This document shows positions 25,166 to 32,452 of a DNA stretch of 36,070 nucleotides, one piece after another (within the stretch, counting starts at the first letter, position 1; each line of letters opens with the position of its first letter). The DNA is taken from positions 1-36,070 of the forward strand of contig JAYEHH010000026.1 of the NCBI GenBank assembly GCA_034716235.1, read 5' to 3'. The notes beneath the pieces are model-generated. The model ran no database searches. It saw only the letters and a list, made by a program, of their open reading frames with translations, and had not been told where the DNA came from. The position numbers were made by a program, and so were the translations under genes. Source of the DNA: M55B174 sp034716235 (lineage in GTDB: Bacteria; Patescibacteriota; Minisyncoccia; CAIUEV01; JAHKAQ01).

Positions 25166-25435
25166 ACGGAATTCTCATAGCTCATTTTGTACCCAAGACT
25201 TTCTATTAAGATTAAATTATTTATTAAACGATAAGATAGATGGCTATTGTCCTTTGGGTGATAATATGCCACATTTAAAAGAGCAGATGGGTGAATTAAT
25301 TTGCCTAAAATATTTAGCAAGTAACAAAACTTTTAATTCTGTGCTATATTTATTTTGTGTTATACTCTAAAAAAGAAAAAGTATTTAAAAGATTTATAGG
25401 AATTTAAAAGATTTTTTAGTTTTTAATTATTTTGA
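25166..25435. other. Intergenic stretch without recognised features
   Basis: These 270 bp between the ATPase and the kinase-like gene are AT-rich. I see only weak promoter-like boxes (TATTTATTTTG region) and no repeat of the families found elsewhere. Confidence 0.3.
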
Positions 25436-26053
25436 ATGAAATTAATTACTTTCTCTGGTCTAGATGGCAGTGGTAAAACTACTCAAATTAAATTCTTCAC
25501 TAATTATCTTAAATCGCAAGGACTAGAATTTAAAAAAATTCATACTACTCAAAATTCTATTGCCAATAAATTTAGACTATCTAAAAAATCTGAGGAGGAA
25601 TTAAAGCCCGTTACTAGGGCAGGAATGTTGGGAATTTTCCTGAGAAAAATGGTTCTACTTTTAGACATTTTATTGTTTCGACTCTTTTTAGCTATGAACA
25701 GAAAGAAGCTTGATGTAATGATTTGCGATCGTTATTTTTATGATTATCTGATAAATATTTATTATCTGGAAAAGAAAAGCCGTCCTCAAGTTTCTTCTCT
25801 AGTAAAAAAAATAATGCCTCAGCCAGACCTAGCCATTTATTTAAGGACTCTTCCCAAGATTGTCTTTAAGCGTAAGCCGGAACAGGCTCTTTCTTACCTT
25901 AGGAAAAAGAGTCAGTTGTTTGAAGTTCTCAAAAAAGACTTCCAATTAATAGAAATAATTCCTCAAAAGGATAAACGAGATACCGCCGAGAATATCGTTG
26001 AGCTTTATAACGAAACTTTTTCACCTTCCAAAGAGGATTCATCGGTAGAATAA
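25436..26053 (+). CDS. Thymidylate-kinase-like P-loop kinase
   Basis: The 205-residue protein has Walker A GLDGSGKTT (8-16), a DR-Y motif (CDRYFYD, 98-103) and a C-terminal PDLAIYLRTLPKIVFKRKP resembling the TMK lid and R-K region. The canonical dTMP-binding signature near residues 60-75 (here KPVTRAGMLGIFLRKMVL) is atypical, with a hydrophobic helix where TMK has its substrate region. It lies only 24 bp upstream of a flippase, which suggests a role in sugar or lipid precursor phosphorylation instead of DNA precursor synthesis. Either reading is possible. Confidence 0.75.
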   Translation: MKLITFSGLDGSGKTTQIKFFTNYLKSQGLEFKKIHTTQNSIANKFRLSKKSEEELKPVTRAGMLGIFLRKMVLLLDILLFRLFLAMNRKKLDVMICDRYFYDYLINIYYLEKKSRPQVSSLVKKIMPQPDLAIYLRTLPKIVFKRKPEQALSYLRKKSQLFEVLKKDFQLIEIIPQKDKRDTAENIVELYNETFSPSKEDSSVE

Positions 26054-26077
26054 GCCCTTAATTTTCTAGTTAAATTA

Positions 26078-27508
26078 ATGTCTAAATTAGCTCGCTCATT
26101 TCTTATCATAAATTTGTCCGAGATTATTTTTGTTTTGTCTGGTTATTTTATCCATGCTTACTTGGGAAGATTATTTAATCCAGCCGATTACGGACGCTAT
26201 GGCTTGATTGTAGCCTTGGCAACAATGACTATTGTATTTATCGGAGATGGAATCCCGAAAGCTCTCTCTAAATATATTTCTCAGTATCCAGAAAAAGAAA
26301 AAATCATTAAAAGAAAAGCGGCCATTATTCAGCTGGTTCTTATTACTGGAGTTTCTATTGCTTACTACCTATGTGCTCCATTGCTAGCCAGTTTTTTTAA
26401 AGATGAGAGTTTGATTGAACTAATTAGGCTTTCTACTTTTATCATCCCTGCTTTTGCCGTAGCCAGTTTTTATAACAATTATTTCAATGGCTTGCGAATG
26501 TTTGGTATGCAAGCGATACAGCGCAGTATCCGAGCAGCCACTAAAATAGTTGCTATCCTTTCTTTGACTTATTTCTATGGAATTAAGGGAGCAATTATGG
26601 GTTACATCGCTGCTCCGGCCATAGTCGCTATTTTTTCATTCTTTGCTGATAGCCACCGTAAAAAACCCATTCAGGGCAATTTCCCTTCTAAGAAAATTAT
26701 CCACTTTGGACTAGGAATAGTGGGCTTTATGATTGCCTATAATTTGGTCATTAACATTGATCTTTTTCTCGTTAAGAGAATTATTGAAAGTGACTATTGG
26801 GTAGGAATTTATAACGCCGTAATTACCGTTGGACGCATTCCTTTTTACTTCTTCTCTACTTTGGCCTTTATCCTGCTACCGACAATCTCTAATATGTTAG
26901 AGAAACAGTCTTCCGAAGAGGCTCGTCAACTCATCAAAAAATCAATGCGTTATTTATTAATGCTTATTATCCCTGCAGTAGCAACTATAATAATTTATTC
27001 CAAAGAAATTATTACTCTTCTCTATTCTGATCGTTATATCTCCGGTGATTTTGCCTTAAAAGTTTTTGTAGCTGGCATAGGAGCTTTGACCATCTTTTAT
27101 ATTTGCGCCTTTATTCTTAATGGATCAGGGAAAGTTAAAGCTTCAGCCTACTTAGCTTGGGCAGGATTAGCTTTGAATGTATTTTTGAATTATTTATTTA
27201 TCCCCCAGTTAGGAATTTTAGGTTCTGCCCTCGCTACCGCTATTACTTCTTTCTTGCTAATGATAGTTGCTTTAATCTTGGTAAGAAAAATCTTTGGAAA
27301 TGTTCTAAATATTTTATCCTTAGCTAGATTTCTTTTGGCTACTTTAATTGCCTCTGGCATTTTCTATTTCCTGCCCAAATCAACCCTTTTAATGTTCCCA
27401 GGAGGAATTGCTTTTTTTATTATTTACTTCTTGGTCCTGTCTGTTACTAGAGAAATGAACGGAGAAGACCAGCAAAGGTTAAAAGAGATTTTTTCTAAAA
27501 GATTATAG
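26078..27508 (+). CDS. MOP-superfamily polysaccharide flippase (Wzx-like)
   Basis: The 476-residue protein has about 14 predicted membrane helices and the pattern of the oligosaccharidyl-lipid flippase family: SFLIINLSEIIFVLSGYFIHAYLGRLFNPADYGRYGLIVAL at the N-terminus, GIPKALSKYISQYP, FGLGIVGFMIAYNLVINIDLFLVKRI in the middle and SAYLAWAGLALNVFLNYLFIPQLGILGSALATAI near the end. It should move an undecaprenyl-linked oligosaccharide across the membrane. It forms a two-gene unit with the kinase-like gene just upstream. It is consistent with the GT4, GalU and UppP genes. Confidence 0.9.
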   Translation: MSKLARSFLIINLSEIIFVLSGYFIHAYLGRLFNPADYGRYGLIVALATMTIVFIGDGIPKALSKYISQYPEKEKIIKRKAAIIQLVLITGVSIAYYLCAPLLASFFKDESLIELIRLSTFIIPAFAVASFYNNYFNGLRMFGMQAIQRSIRAATKIVAILSLTYFYGIKGAIMGYIAAPAIVAIFSFFADSHRKKPIQGNFPSKKIIHFGLGIVGFMIAYNLVINIDLFLVKRIIESDYWVGIYNAVITVGRIPFYFFSTLAFILLPTISNMLEKQSSEEARQLIKKSMRYLLMLIIPAVATIIIYSKEIITLLYSDRYISGDFALKVFVAGIGALTIFYICAFILNGSGKVKASAYLAWAGLALNVFLNYLFIPQLGILGSALATAITSFLLMIVALILVRKIFGNVLNILSLARFLLATLIASGIFYFLPKSTLLMFPGGIAFFIIYFLVLSVTREMNGEDQQRLKEIFSKRL

Positions 27509-27514
27509 GATTAA

Positions 27515-27665
27515 GTTATAAAGTTTATAAAGTTCATAAAGCGGAAAGTTCTTAAAGTTCTTAAAGCATTATTCATTTTAGAATATCTTATCCTACGGTC
27601 ATTCCTGTCCTACATTCCAGCATCCGCGGGACAGGTCCGACAGGATAAACTCCAACTCACCTTTT
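27515..27665. repeat. Composite repeat: nonamer arm and GC-rich core
   Basis: AAGTTATAAAGTTTATAAAG, AAAGTTCATAAAG and two AAAGTTCTT units (27515-27566) are followed by GTCATTCCTGTCC, CCAGCATCCGCGGGACAGG, GTCCGACAGGATAAACTCCA (27598-27655). The core shares CGCGGGACAGGTCCGAC with the unit inserted in tRNA-Lys and GACAGGATAAACTCCA with 620-635. It lies at the convergent end of the flippase and DUF5652 genes. Confidence 0.75.
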
Positions 27666-27671
27666 TCCCTG

Positions 27672-28103
27672 TCATTCATCGGTTTTTCTCTCTTCCGCTT
27701 CTTTTCTCTCTTCCATTAAAATTTTTCTAGCATTTAAATCCTCGCTCCCATTTTTTTGTTTTGTCTCATCTTTATTGGTATCAAAACTCTTATTCTTGGT
27801 CTTATTTTCAGTTTCATGGTTAACTTCGTGATTAGAATGAGTGTTTTTTTTATTAACTAATTTAGACTTTAAAGCACTCCAAGTTTCTTTAAGCCCTTCA
27901 GCTTTAATGCCTCCGGATAAAGTTAAATAGATAATCTCCACCACCCCAAGAGTATTTACCAAAATAAATAGAATGAACCAACCCACCTGCCCCTTTCGAG
28001 CACTTCTCCAAAGAGCCATCGCTTTCCAAGGGATGGCCCAAAGAGATAAAATGACCAGTAGCCAAACAAGCTTTTGCAAATCTGCTAAAGAAAAATTTTC
28101 CAT
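27672..28103 (-). CDS. DUF5652-like small membrane protein
   Basis: Starting at the ATG at 28103 (MENFSLADLQ) the protein has 143 residues; a longer start at 28151 adds 16 unlikely residues. Two membrane helices (VWLLVILSLWAIPWKAMALW and GWFILFILVNTLGVVEIIYL) match the DUF5652 pattern WxxPWKxxALWxxAR...NTLGxxEIIYL, which is frequent in CPR genomes. The second half is a soluble, highly charged low-complexity tail with N/E/K-rich text. Function is unknown. It is downstream of groES but separated by a terminator. Confidence 0.8.
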   Translation of the reverse strand: MENFSLADLQKLVWLLVILSLWAIPWKAMALWRSARKGQVGWFILFILVNTLGVVEIIYLTLSGGIKAEGLKETWSALKSKLVNKKNTHSNHEVNHETENKTKNKSFDTNKDETKQKNGSEDLNARKILMEERKEAEERKTDE

Positions 28104-28187
28104 AGTTAATAATTCCACTAAAAATTTATTTGAATATAAACAGTATAACAAAAAAATTAAATTAAAGAAAATACCGGTTTTAATTTA

Positions 28188-28229
28188 AAAAACAGTAAAG
28201 ACGCAAAATTTTGCGTCTTTACTGTTTTT
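28188..28229. terminator. Perfect 21-bp palindrome acting as bidirectional terminator of groES
   Basis: AAAACAGTAAAGACGCAAAA (28189-28208) is followed directly by its exact reverse complement to 28228, with A and T runs outside. It lies 19 bp after the groES stop on the minus strand. It resembles the terminator at 6588-6632. Confidence 0.85.
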
Positions 28230-28247
28230 AGATGTTGAAATAATACC

Positions 28248-28541
28248 TTACTCAATTATTGCCAGAACATCATCCCCTTTTAAAATCAAATGTTCTTTCT
28301 CGTCAATTTCTATTTCTGTCCCAGAATATTTAGCAAAAATAATTTTATCTCCTGCTTTTACTTCGGGTTTAATTTCTTTGCCATCTTCAATTTTTCCAGA
28401 ACCTACTGCTTTTACAATACCCTCTTGAGGTTTTTCTTCATTGGCAGTATCCGGAAGAACTATCCCAGATTCAGTCATTTTATCCTCTTTTTTTAATTCC
28501 ACTAAAATGTTTTCACCTAGCGGTTTAATCTTGCTTGTCAT
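28248..28541 (-). CDS. groES: Co-chaperonin GroES
   Basis: The 97-residue protein has the GroES fold: IKPLGENILVELKKEDKMTESGIVLPDTANEEKPQEGIV with the mobile loop near residues 17-32 and VKAGDKIIFAKYSGTEIEIDEKEHLILKGDDVLAII. It caps the GroEL chamber and is needed with GroEL for folding. No groEL follows: a terminator comes 19 bp later and then a DUF5652 gene, so groEL must be elsewhere. A CIRCE operator precedes it, so heat-shock control by HrcA is expected. Confidence 0.96.
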   Translation of the reverse strand: MTSKIKPLGENILVELKKEDKMTESGIVLPDTANEEKPQEGIVKAVGSGKIEDGKEIKPEVKAGDKIIFAKYSGTEIEIDEKEHLILKGDDVLAIIE

Positions 28542-28610
28542 TTTTTCTTTAATTATTAATTAAAACTAAACACTAGATTTTTATAATCCAGTATTCTCTA
28601 ATATATTTTT

Positions 28611-28652
28611 ATCCTACAAAATATATTAGCACTCGTCAAGGTGGAGTGCTAA
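28611..28652 (-). promoter_or_regulatory. groES promoter with perfect CIRCE operator
   Basis: TTAGCACTC, nine bases, GAGTGCTAA (28626-28652) is an exact CIRCE element, the HrcA binding site. On the minus strand TTGACG (28634-28639) inside its loop and TAGGAT (28611-28616) form a promoter with a 17-bp spacer, so HrcA would cover the -35 box. About 70 bp of leader follow to the groES ATG. Confidence 0.93.
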
Positions 28653-28714
28653 TAATGTTCAACTTGGCTTGACTTTCCTTAATATTTTGCTAGCTTATTA
28701 TCATAGTACTTTGA

Positions 28715-28990
28715 ATATAGAGTTTGTTGCTGAAAAACTCTAGAGAATCAAGAGAAAAATGTTAAGGGCAGTAGCTCTAATGTCTGTTTTTGTTGTATGC
28801 GGTATATGTAATGCCAGTGGTATTAGAGAAGATAGGAGTGACGACTCCATTTTACACAATCTTCTTCTAACCAGATGCTGGATATCCTGTCGTCTCGGGA
28901 GAACACGCCGAATCAGACGGACAGAAACTATCTTGATTTTTCAGCAACAAAAATAAAGACCTGATTAGCTTTTTGCTTCAGGTCTTTTTA
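28715..28990 (+). ncRNA. Candidate structured non-coding RNA with closing stem and terminator
   Basis: A perfect 15-bp inverted repeat joins TTTGTTGCTGAAAAA (28723-28737) and its complement (28937-28951), closing about 200 nt. AATCAAGA/TCTTGATT extends it after a bulge. Inside are CTCTAATGTC (28775-28784) paired with 28819-28828, GGTAT/ATGCC (28801-28805 with 28811-28815), GGAGT-GACG-ACTCC (28835-28848), CCAG-ATG-CTGG (28871-28881) and CTGTCGTCT/AGACGGACAG (28887-28895 with 28915-28924, one bulge) capped by CGG/CCG. An intrinsic terminator follows at once. TTGACT (28669-28674) is upstream but no well-spaced -10 was found. I did not find the conserved RNase P, tmRNA or SRP motifs. No plus-strand gene follows, so a riboswitch is unlikely. 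Confidence 0.65.
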
Positions 28991-28993
28991 TTT
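28955..28993. terminator. Bidirectional intrinsic terminator after the candidate RNA and the GNAT gene
   Basis: AAAGACCTGA (28955-28964) pairs with TCAGGTCTTT (28978-28987) and is followed by a T-rich run on both strands. It would end the plus-strand RNA and the minus-strand acetyltransferase. Confidence 0.85.
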
Positions 28994-29518
28994 TTGAGTT
29001 GGATAGATTCTATATTCCAATAAATGCTGATTCCTCCCATTCATATTTTCTTTATCGTATTCTCTAAAAACCTTACCTCCTAAAAATTCAGCAATTCTTT
29101 TACTGGCATAATTTGCATCAACAACAGGATAGAGAATGTATTTATAGTTAAGATTGTCATCAGCCCATTTTTTAAGAGCAATTATTGCTTCTTTCCCATA
29201 AGCATTTCCATGGGCAGATTTTTTTATCCAAATTCCTAATTCTGGTATTTCAGTATTGATTTTATGAATTCCAGCACCCCCTAGATATTCTTTTGTGGTT
29301 TTATTGAGTATAACCGCCTGAAAATCACTACCTTTTTTATTTTTCTTCATGGCTGTTTCAATCCACTCAACTGTCTCTTCAATTTTTTTAGGAGATTCTG
29401 GGAACATGTAAATAGTAATCTCTGGAGTAAACTCTTTAAAAATTTCTTCTTTATACTCTAAAGTTATTGGCTGTAATGTCAGATTTTTAGTTTTGATTAT
29501 TGTACCTGTGGTTTCCAT
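28988..29518 (-). CDS. GNAT-family N-acetyltransferase (RimJ/RimL type)
   Basis: The 176-residue protein follows the Acetyltransf_3 layout: LTLQPITLEYKEEIFKEF at the N-terminus, FQAVILNKTTKEYLGGAGIHKIN in the central strands, ELGIWIKKSAHGNAYGKEAIIALKKWA with the acetyl-CoA pyrophosphate loop (GNAYGKEA) and IAEFLGGKVFREYD at the end. It should transfer acetyl from acetyl-CoA to an amine of a protein or small molecule; the substrate is unknown. It is the last gene of the cassette-like array and, unlike others, is followed by a terminator and not by an attC-like site. Confidence 0.9.
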   Translation of the reverse strand: METTGTIIKTKNLTLQPITLEYKEEIFKEFTPEITIYMFPESPKKIEETVEWIETAMKKNKKGSDFQAVILNKTTKEYLGGAGIHKINTEIPELGIWIKKSAHGNAYGKEAIIALKKWADDNLNYKYILYPVVDANYASKRIAEFLGGKVFREYDKENMNGRNQHLLEYRIYPTQK

Positions 29519-29562
29519 GACTTTTTGATTATTTATCTAGGTAAAAAATTTTTATTATTTCA

Positions 29563-29659
29563 GCATAACGTTTTAGTATATCTGATGTTTTGCAGAATAC
29601 AGTGGAGCAAAACATGGATCGAGCAACGGCAGAAGCGAGCCAGACGTACTGTGTTAGGC
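29563..29659 (-). other. attC-like recombination site after the HD gene at 29730
   Basis: In gene orientation the site starts GCCTAAC (R'', 29653-29659) and ends GTTATGC (R', 29563-29569), 97 bp. Its first 43 nt agree with the site at 34906-35022 except at about six positions, and its last 28 nt at all but one (AACATCAGATATACTAAAAC is shared). GCAAAAC/GTTTTGC-like arms form the inner stem. A GATTTTC...GAAAATC hairpin lies between it and the gene. Confidence 0.75.
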
Positions 29660-29729
29660 GAGGGTGATTTTCTGTAGCGATAGTAAGGGAAAATCAAATG
29701 TAGCGTCTCCTTGAGTTGTCCTTTGCCCG

Positions 29730-30293
29730 TTATTTATCAGAAATTTCTTCTTTGAAAATGAGCTTCAATTTAGGATCATCGTATTGAATATCTTTGACTA
29801 AACTTTTTGCATTATTAGATATTCGATCATACATAAATCTAATTTTTTTTCTCGTGTTTCCTTCCCCATATTCTTCATAGTATTGTACAAAGTTTTCTTC
29901 AAAAAATGAAATACTGTCTGCATCCATTAGAAGATTAGATTCAAAATCACCACCAAATTCATGTTTCAAGACCAAGTGTTTTACTTTAAAAATAAATTTT
30001 TCATCAAAATTATATTTTTCTAATAATTCAACAATTATTTTCGCACTTTTTTTAGAATGGATATGTTTATGCTCTTTGTAGTTATCAAATTTTTCTTTGG
30101 TTTTATTGTGATAATTTGGTTCTAGTCCTCTCTCAATATCATGGGCTAACGCAGAAATTTGAAGAGCATAATCTGCGTCTGGTTTTAATTTAAGAATCCA
30201 TTTTCTGGTAGATTTAGCATGAGATAAATCAGTTTTAACTGGTGATTTTGATATAATTTCCATAATCTCATTTTCAAGTTTAGTATTGTTCAT
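29730..30293 (-). CDS. HD-domain phosphohydrolase
   Basis: Starting at the ATG at 30293 (MNNTKLEN) the protein has 187 residues; the longer frame to 30374 runs through intergenic sequence. HD ligands are H25 (LSHAKST), H51-D52 (ALAHDIERG), H79 (HIHSKKSA), H111 and D124 (LMDADSISFFE). The set is that of an HD-superfamily metal-dependent phosphohydrolase acting on a nucleotide or phosphoester. A DUF4202-type relationship is possible (HAKST..W...LKPDAD), but not certain. It is followed by an attC-like site, as expected of a cassette gene. Confidence 0.8.
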   Translation of the reverse strand: MNNTKLENEIMEIISKSPVKTDLSHAKSTRKWILKLKPDADYALQISALAHDIERGLEPNYHNKTKEKFDNYKEHKHIHSKKSAKIIVELLEKYNFDEKFIFKVKHLVLKHEFGGDFESNLLMDADSISFFEENFVQYYEEYGEGNTRKKIRFMYDRISNNAKSLVKDIQYDDPKLKLIFKEEISDK

Positions 30294-30329
30294 ACGATAG
30301 TGTAAAAAATTAAAGTTTATCAATCCTGC

Positions 30330-30358
30330 GTTAGGGTAAAAAGCAATTGATGTTAGGG
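30330..30358 (-). other. Degenerate attC-like half sites
   Basis: Two GTTAGGG boxes (plus text, 30330-30336 and 30352-30358), i.e. CCCTAAC in gene orientation, lie between the HEAT gene stop and the HD start. No partner GTTRRRY box or long palindrome could be found, so this is at most a remnant site. Confidence 0.3.
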
Positions 30359-30381
30359 ATATACGAAGTTGCAAACTCGCG

Positions 30382-30981
30382 TCACTTTATATAATGCTTT
30401 ACAACATCAAGACAATCGTCGCAACCTTTCCATAAAAAAACTTCTTGCTTCAATTTTGGATGTTTACGGATGAGCTTCACAAGAGAAGATGCCACCGCTC
30501 TCCAAACAAATTTTGCTTGGTCTTTTGCTAAAACTTTCAATAATTTCAACGATTCTTTAGGGTATGACTGACCGAACCAAACCCCTAAGCACATAGCCAC
30601 ATTCCAGCGAACATTTTTGTTTTTGACTTTCATCCATTTTCTAAGTCGCTTGAATGTAGTGCCAGGGTCTTTGTATCCCACATGCGACAATGCGAAAGGA
30701 CCACAATTTTTTCTAACATAATTATCATTGTCATACATGAGCGGATCAAGTAAATCCAAAGTATGTAGGATATGTTCTTTTTTTATACGCAATAATCCCA
30801 CTTCAACGGCACGGCGAATGTTTGGATTTGGTTCGGCTACCCACTTTTTCCAAACGGGTAGATATTCCAAGAAAAATTTGTCATTTATTGCTTTAATATC
30901 TTTGGTGACATCTTCTCGTACGCTCCAATCAGGCGAATCCGCCAGTTTTTTGATTTTAGCAAGAAGTTTTTTGTCTATCAT
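30382..30981 (-). CDS. HEAT-repeat protein, DNA-alkylation-repair-like
   Basis: From the ATG at 30981 (MIDKKLLAK) the protein has 199 residues built of about five helical repeats: SPDWSVREDVTKDIKAI, PNPNIRRAVEVGLLRI, DNDNYVRKNCGPFALSHV, KNKNVRWNVAMCLGVWFG and QAKFVWRAVASSLVKLI. The spacing and the Arg-Trp rich turns recall AlkC/AlkD-type HEAT-like glycosylases, but I cannot confirm the catalytic Asp. DNA or protein binding is the safe reading. A longer start at 31005 adds eight residues. It is a single-gene unit in the array. Confidence 0.7.
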   Translation of the reverse strand: MIDKKLLAKIKKLADSPDWSVREDVTKDIKAINDKFFLEYLPVWKKWVAEPNPNIRRAVEVGLLRIKKEHILHTLDLLDPLMYDNDNYVRKNCGPFALSHVGYKDPGTTFKRLRKWMKVKNKNVRWNVAMCLGVWFGQSYPKESLKLLKVLAKDQAKFVWRAVASSLVKLIRKHPKLKQEVFLWKGCDDCLDVVKHYIK

Positions 30982-31026
30982 ATTGTTGTATAAGCGAGCT
31001 CGCAATTTGGGTGAAGGGCGAACCGA

Positions 31027-31074
31027 GCCCCGAACCGTATATTCCTTGTCATACGGGGGTGAACACAGCGGGGC
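31027..31074. repeat. GC-rich imperfect hairpin after the VOC gene
   Basis: GCCCC (31027-31031) pairs with GGGGC (31070-31074), and CCGTAT (31035-31040) with ATACGG (31051-31056). It takes the place where other genes in the array have attC-like sites, but lacks clear RYYYAAC/GTTRRRY ends. Its GC content is well above the surrounding DNA. Confidence 0.5.
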
Positions 31075-31106
31075 ATGATCAACGGGAGCAAGTCAATTTT
31101 CAAAAA

Positions 31107-31463
31107 TTAACCCTCCTTTTGATAAAATTCTATAACATTTCCTTCCGTATCTTTAACTTGAAAGATTTGATATTTCTCAATCTTTTCCAGTGGCATAACA
31201 ATTTCACAATTTTTGCTTTTTACAAGTTCCAGTATTTTATTTACATCCTCAACTTGGATATTTGGCACAACATTATTGCCACTGGAAATTTCCTCACCAT
31301 CAACTGCTGGATTAAATAAAAGAAAGGAAATATTGCCGAGATCAAATGAGCTCATTCGCTCGTCTTTTGAAGATACTTTGACATCAAAAATATCTTCATA
31401 GAATTTTACCGCCCTGTCCATATCTTTGACAGCGACATATATTGCTTTGATTTGTATTTTCAT
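31107..31463 (-). CDS. VOC-family (glyoxalase/bleomycin-resistance-like) protein
   Basis: The 118-residue protein shows the paired beta-alpha-beta-beta-beta modules of the vicinal oxygen chelate fold: KAIYVAVKDMDRAVKFYEDIFDVKV and VVPNIQVEDVNKILELVKSKNCEIVMPLEKIEKYQIFQVKDTEGNVIEFYQ. The C-terminal E of VIEFYQ is the usual metal-ligand or dimer position; the first ligand position is occupied by A-V instead of H, so it may bind without catalysis. Such proteins act as lyases, dioxygenases or drug-binding proteins and are frequent cassette cargo. Confidence 0.85.
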   Translation of the reverse strand: MKIQIKAIYVAVKDMDRAVKFYEDIFDVKVSSKDERMSSFDLGNISFLLFNPAVDGEEISSGNNVVPNIQVEDVNKILELVKSKNCEIVMPLEKIEKYQIFQVKDTEGNVIEFYQKEG

Positions 31464-31659
31464 AGTTAATAGTTATAAGTTAAGTATAAGGGTTAATATA
31501 TTTTTTGGTTAATTTTTGAAAATTGATTTCATTTAACTCCTTTTTATCCAAACTTCTCCCTTTATGATAATGGTAATTCATATATTATCCAAATTTGTCA
31601 CGAGATTATTATGACAATTTAATTTTTTCCATTTTGAAAAATAAAAAAGGGGTTAAGGG

Positions 31660-31711
31660 TTCACCCTGTTAAATAGCGAAGCTAAGTCAAAGACTTATTT
31701 AACAGGGTGAA
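31660..31711. terminator. Perfect 16-bp hairpin with nested alternative stem
   Basis: TTCACCCTGTTAAATA (31660-31675) pairs exactly with 31696-31711. The 20-nt loop side contains TAAGTC-AAA-GACTTA, so a second hairpin can form. On the minus strand it follows the stop of the HD gene at 31734 and is followed by a T-rich run, so termination is likely. The region 31464-31659 otherwise shows nothing. Confidence 0.6.
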
Positions 31712-31733
31712 TTTCATTTTTTAAAACTCTTTA

Positions 31734-32342
31734 TTAGCTTTTCTCTCTTCGTTTATAATAGTCTTCTCTAATTTGAATTAATCTTTTTGCTTCATTTTTG
31801 CTAAATTCAGTAATAAATTTAGGAATTCTGGTGGTGAGCATTGCTTTCATAAATTTTTTGTTAGACTTAGCATCGTACACAGGTTTGCCTTTACTTATCT
31901 CTAGGCTACTTAACATGTCAGCTTCCATTAAAATTAATTCATCAACATCTTTAATCTCAAATTTTTTATCGTGAACAGCTACAAGGTGAACACAACGAGA
32001 TTTTTGTGTGTTAGTTAAAAAAGAAAAATAATCATCTTCCAATAGTATCTTTGTCTTTTTTGCACCTAATTCCATATGTAATTTTTTGGCATTTTCTACA
32101 ATCTCAAAATTCATAACTTGATTATCCCTGAATATATCCGAATAACCCCAATCATGAGCATACGCCGCAATCAGTAAGACTGCTTCATCTATCTTTAGTC
32201 CTGGATTATGATTGATGATTTGTTTTAACCATTCAACAACCTCCAAGGTATGAATTTTATCAAAACCGCCCCGACTTTTTTCTAAATCAGGTAATATTTT
32301 TTCTTTCAAATATTCTTCTAGATTATTTAATTTTAAATTCAT
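31734..32342 (-). CDS. HD-domain phosphohydrolase
   Basis: The 202-residue protein has H31 (GFDKIHTLEV), H63-D64 (AAYAHDWGYSD), a later H in CVHLVAVHDK and D139 (LILMEADMLSSLE), the metal ligands of an HD-superfamily phosphohydrolase. The order and spacing resemble the YedJ/metal-dependent group more than the RelA/SpoT type (no ED pair after HD). The substrate is unknown. It is one of two HD proteins in the array. The start MNLKLNNLEE at 32342 is the first ATG and is preceded by an AT-rich 110-bp gap. Confidence 0.85.
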   Translation of the reverse strand: MNLKLNNLEEYLKEKILPDLEKSRGGFDKIHTLEVVEWLKQIINHNPGLKIDEAVLLIAAYAHDWGYSDIFRDNQVMNFEIVENAKKLHMELGAKKTKILLEDDYFSFLTNTQKSRCVHLVAVHDKKFEIKDVDELILMEADMLSSLEISKGKPVYDAKSNKKFMKAMLTTRIPKFITEFSKNEAKRLIQIREDYYKRREKS

Positions 32343-32401
32343 AAAAATCTTTTTATAAAATAAATTTCGAATTTACGTGAAGTGACAGAAAAGAGTGAAG
32401 T

Positions 32402-32432
32402 ATTAAACCAATCGGCATATTCGGTGTTAGAT
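32402..32432 (-). other. attC-like half site after the methyltransferase gene
   Basis: In gene orientation ATCTAAC (32426-32432) fits RYYYAAC and lies 20 bp after the methyltransferase stop. The inner text CACCGAATATGCCGATT is shared with the site at 33564. The far GTTRRRY end is not clear (GTTTAAT at 32402-32408 has one mismatch). Confidence 0.4.
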
Positions 32433-32452
32433 GATGTAAATTTAAAAGTTTA

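Noticed and set aside
28611..28652. T-box or other riboswitch ahead of groES
   Set aside because: The conserved element is an exact CIRCE; no further leader structure is needed.
28759..28956. 65-codon open frame on the plus strand
   Set aside because: It lies inside the structured RNA candidate, has a composition unlike the neighbouring proteins and its stop falls in the terminator; the RNA folds explain the sequence better.
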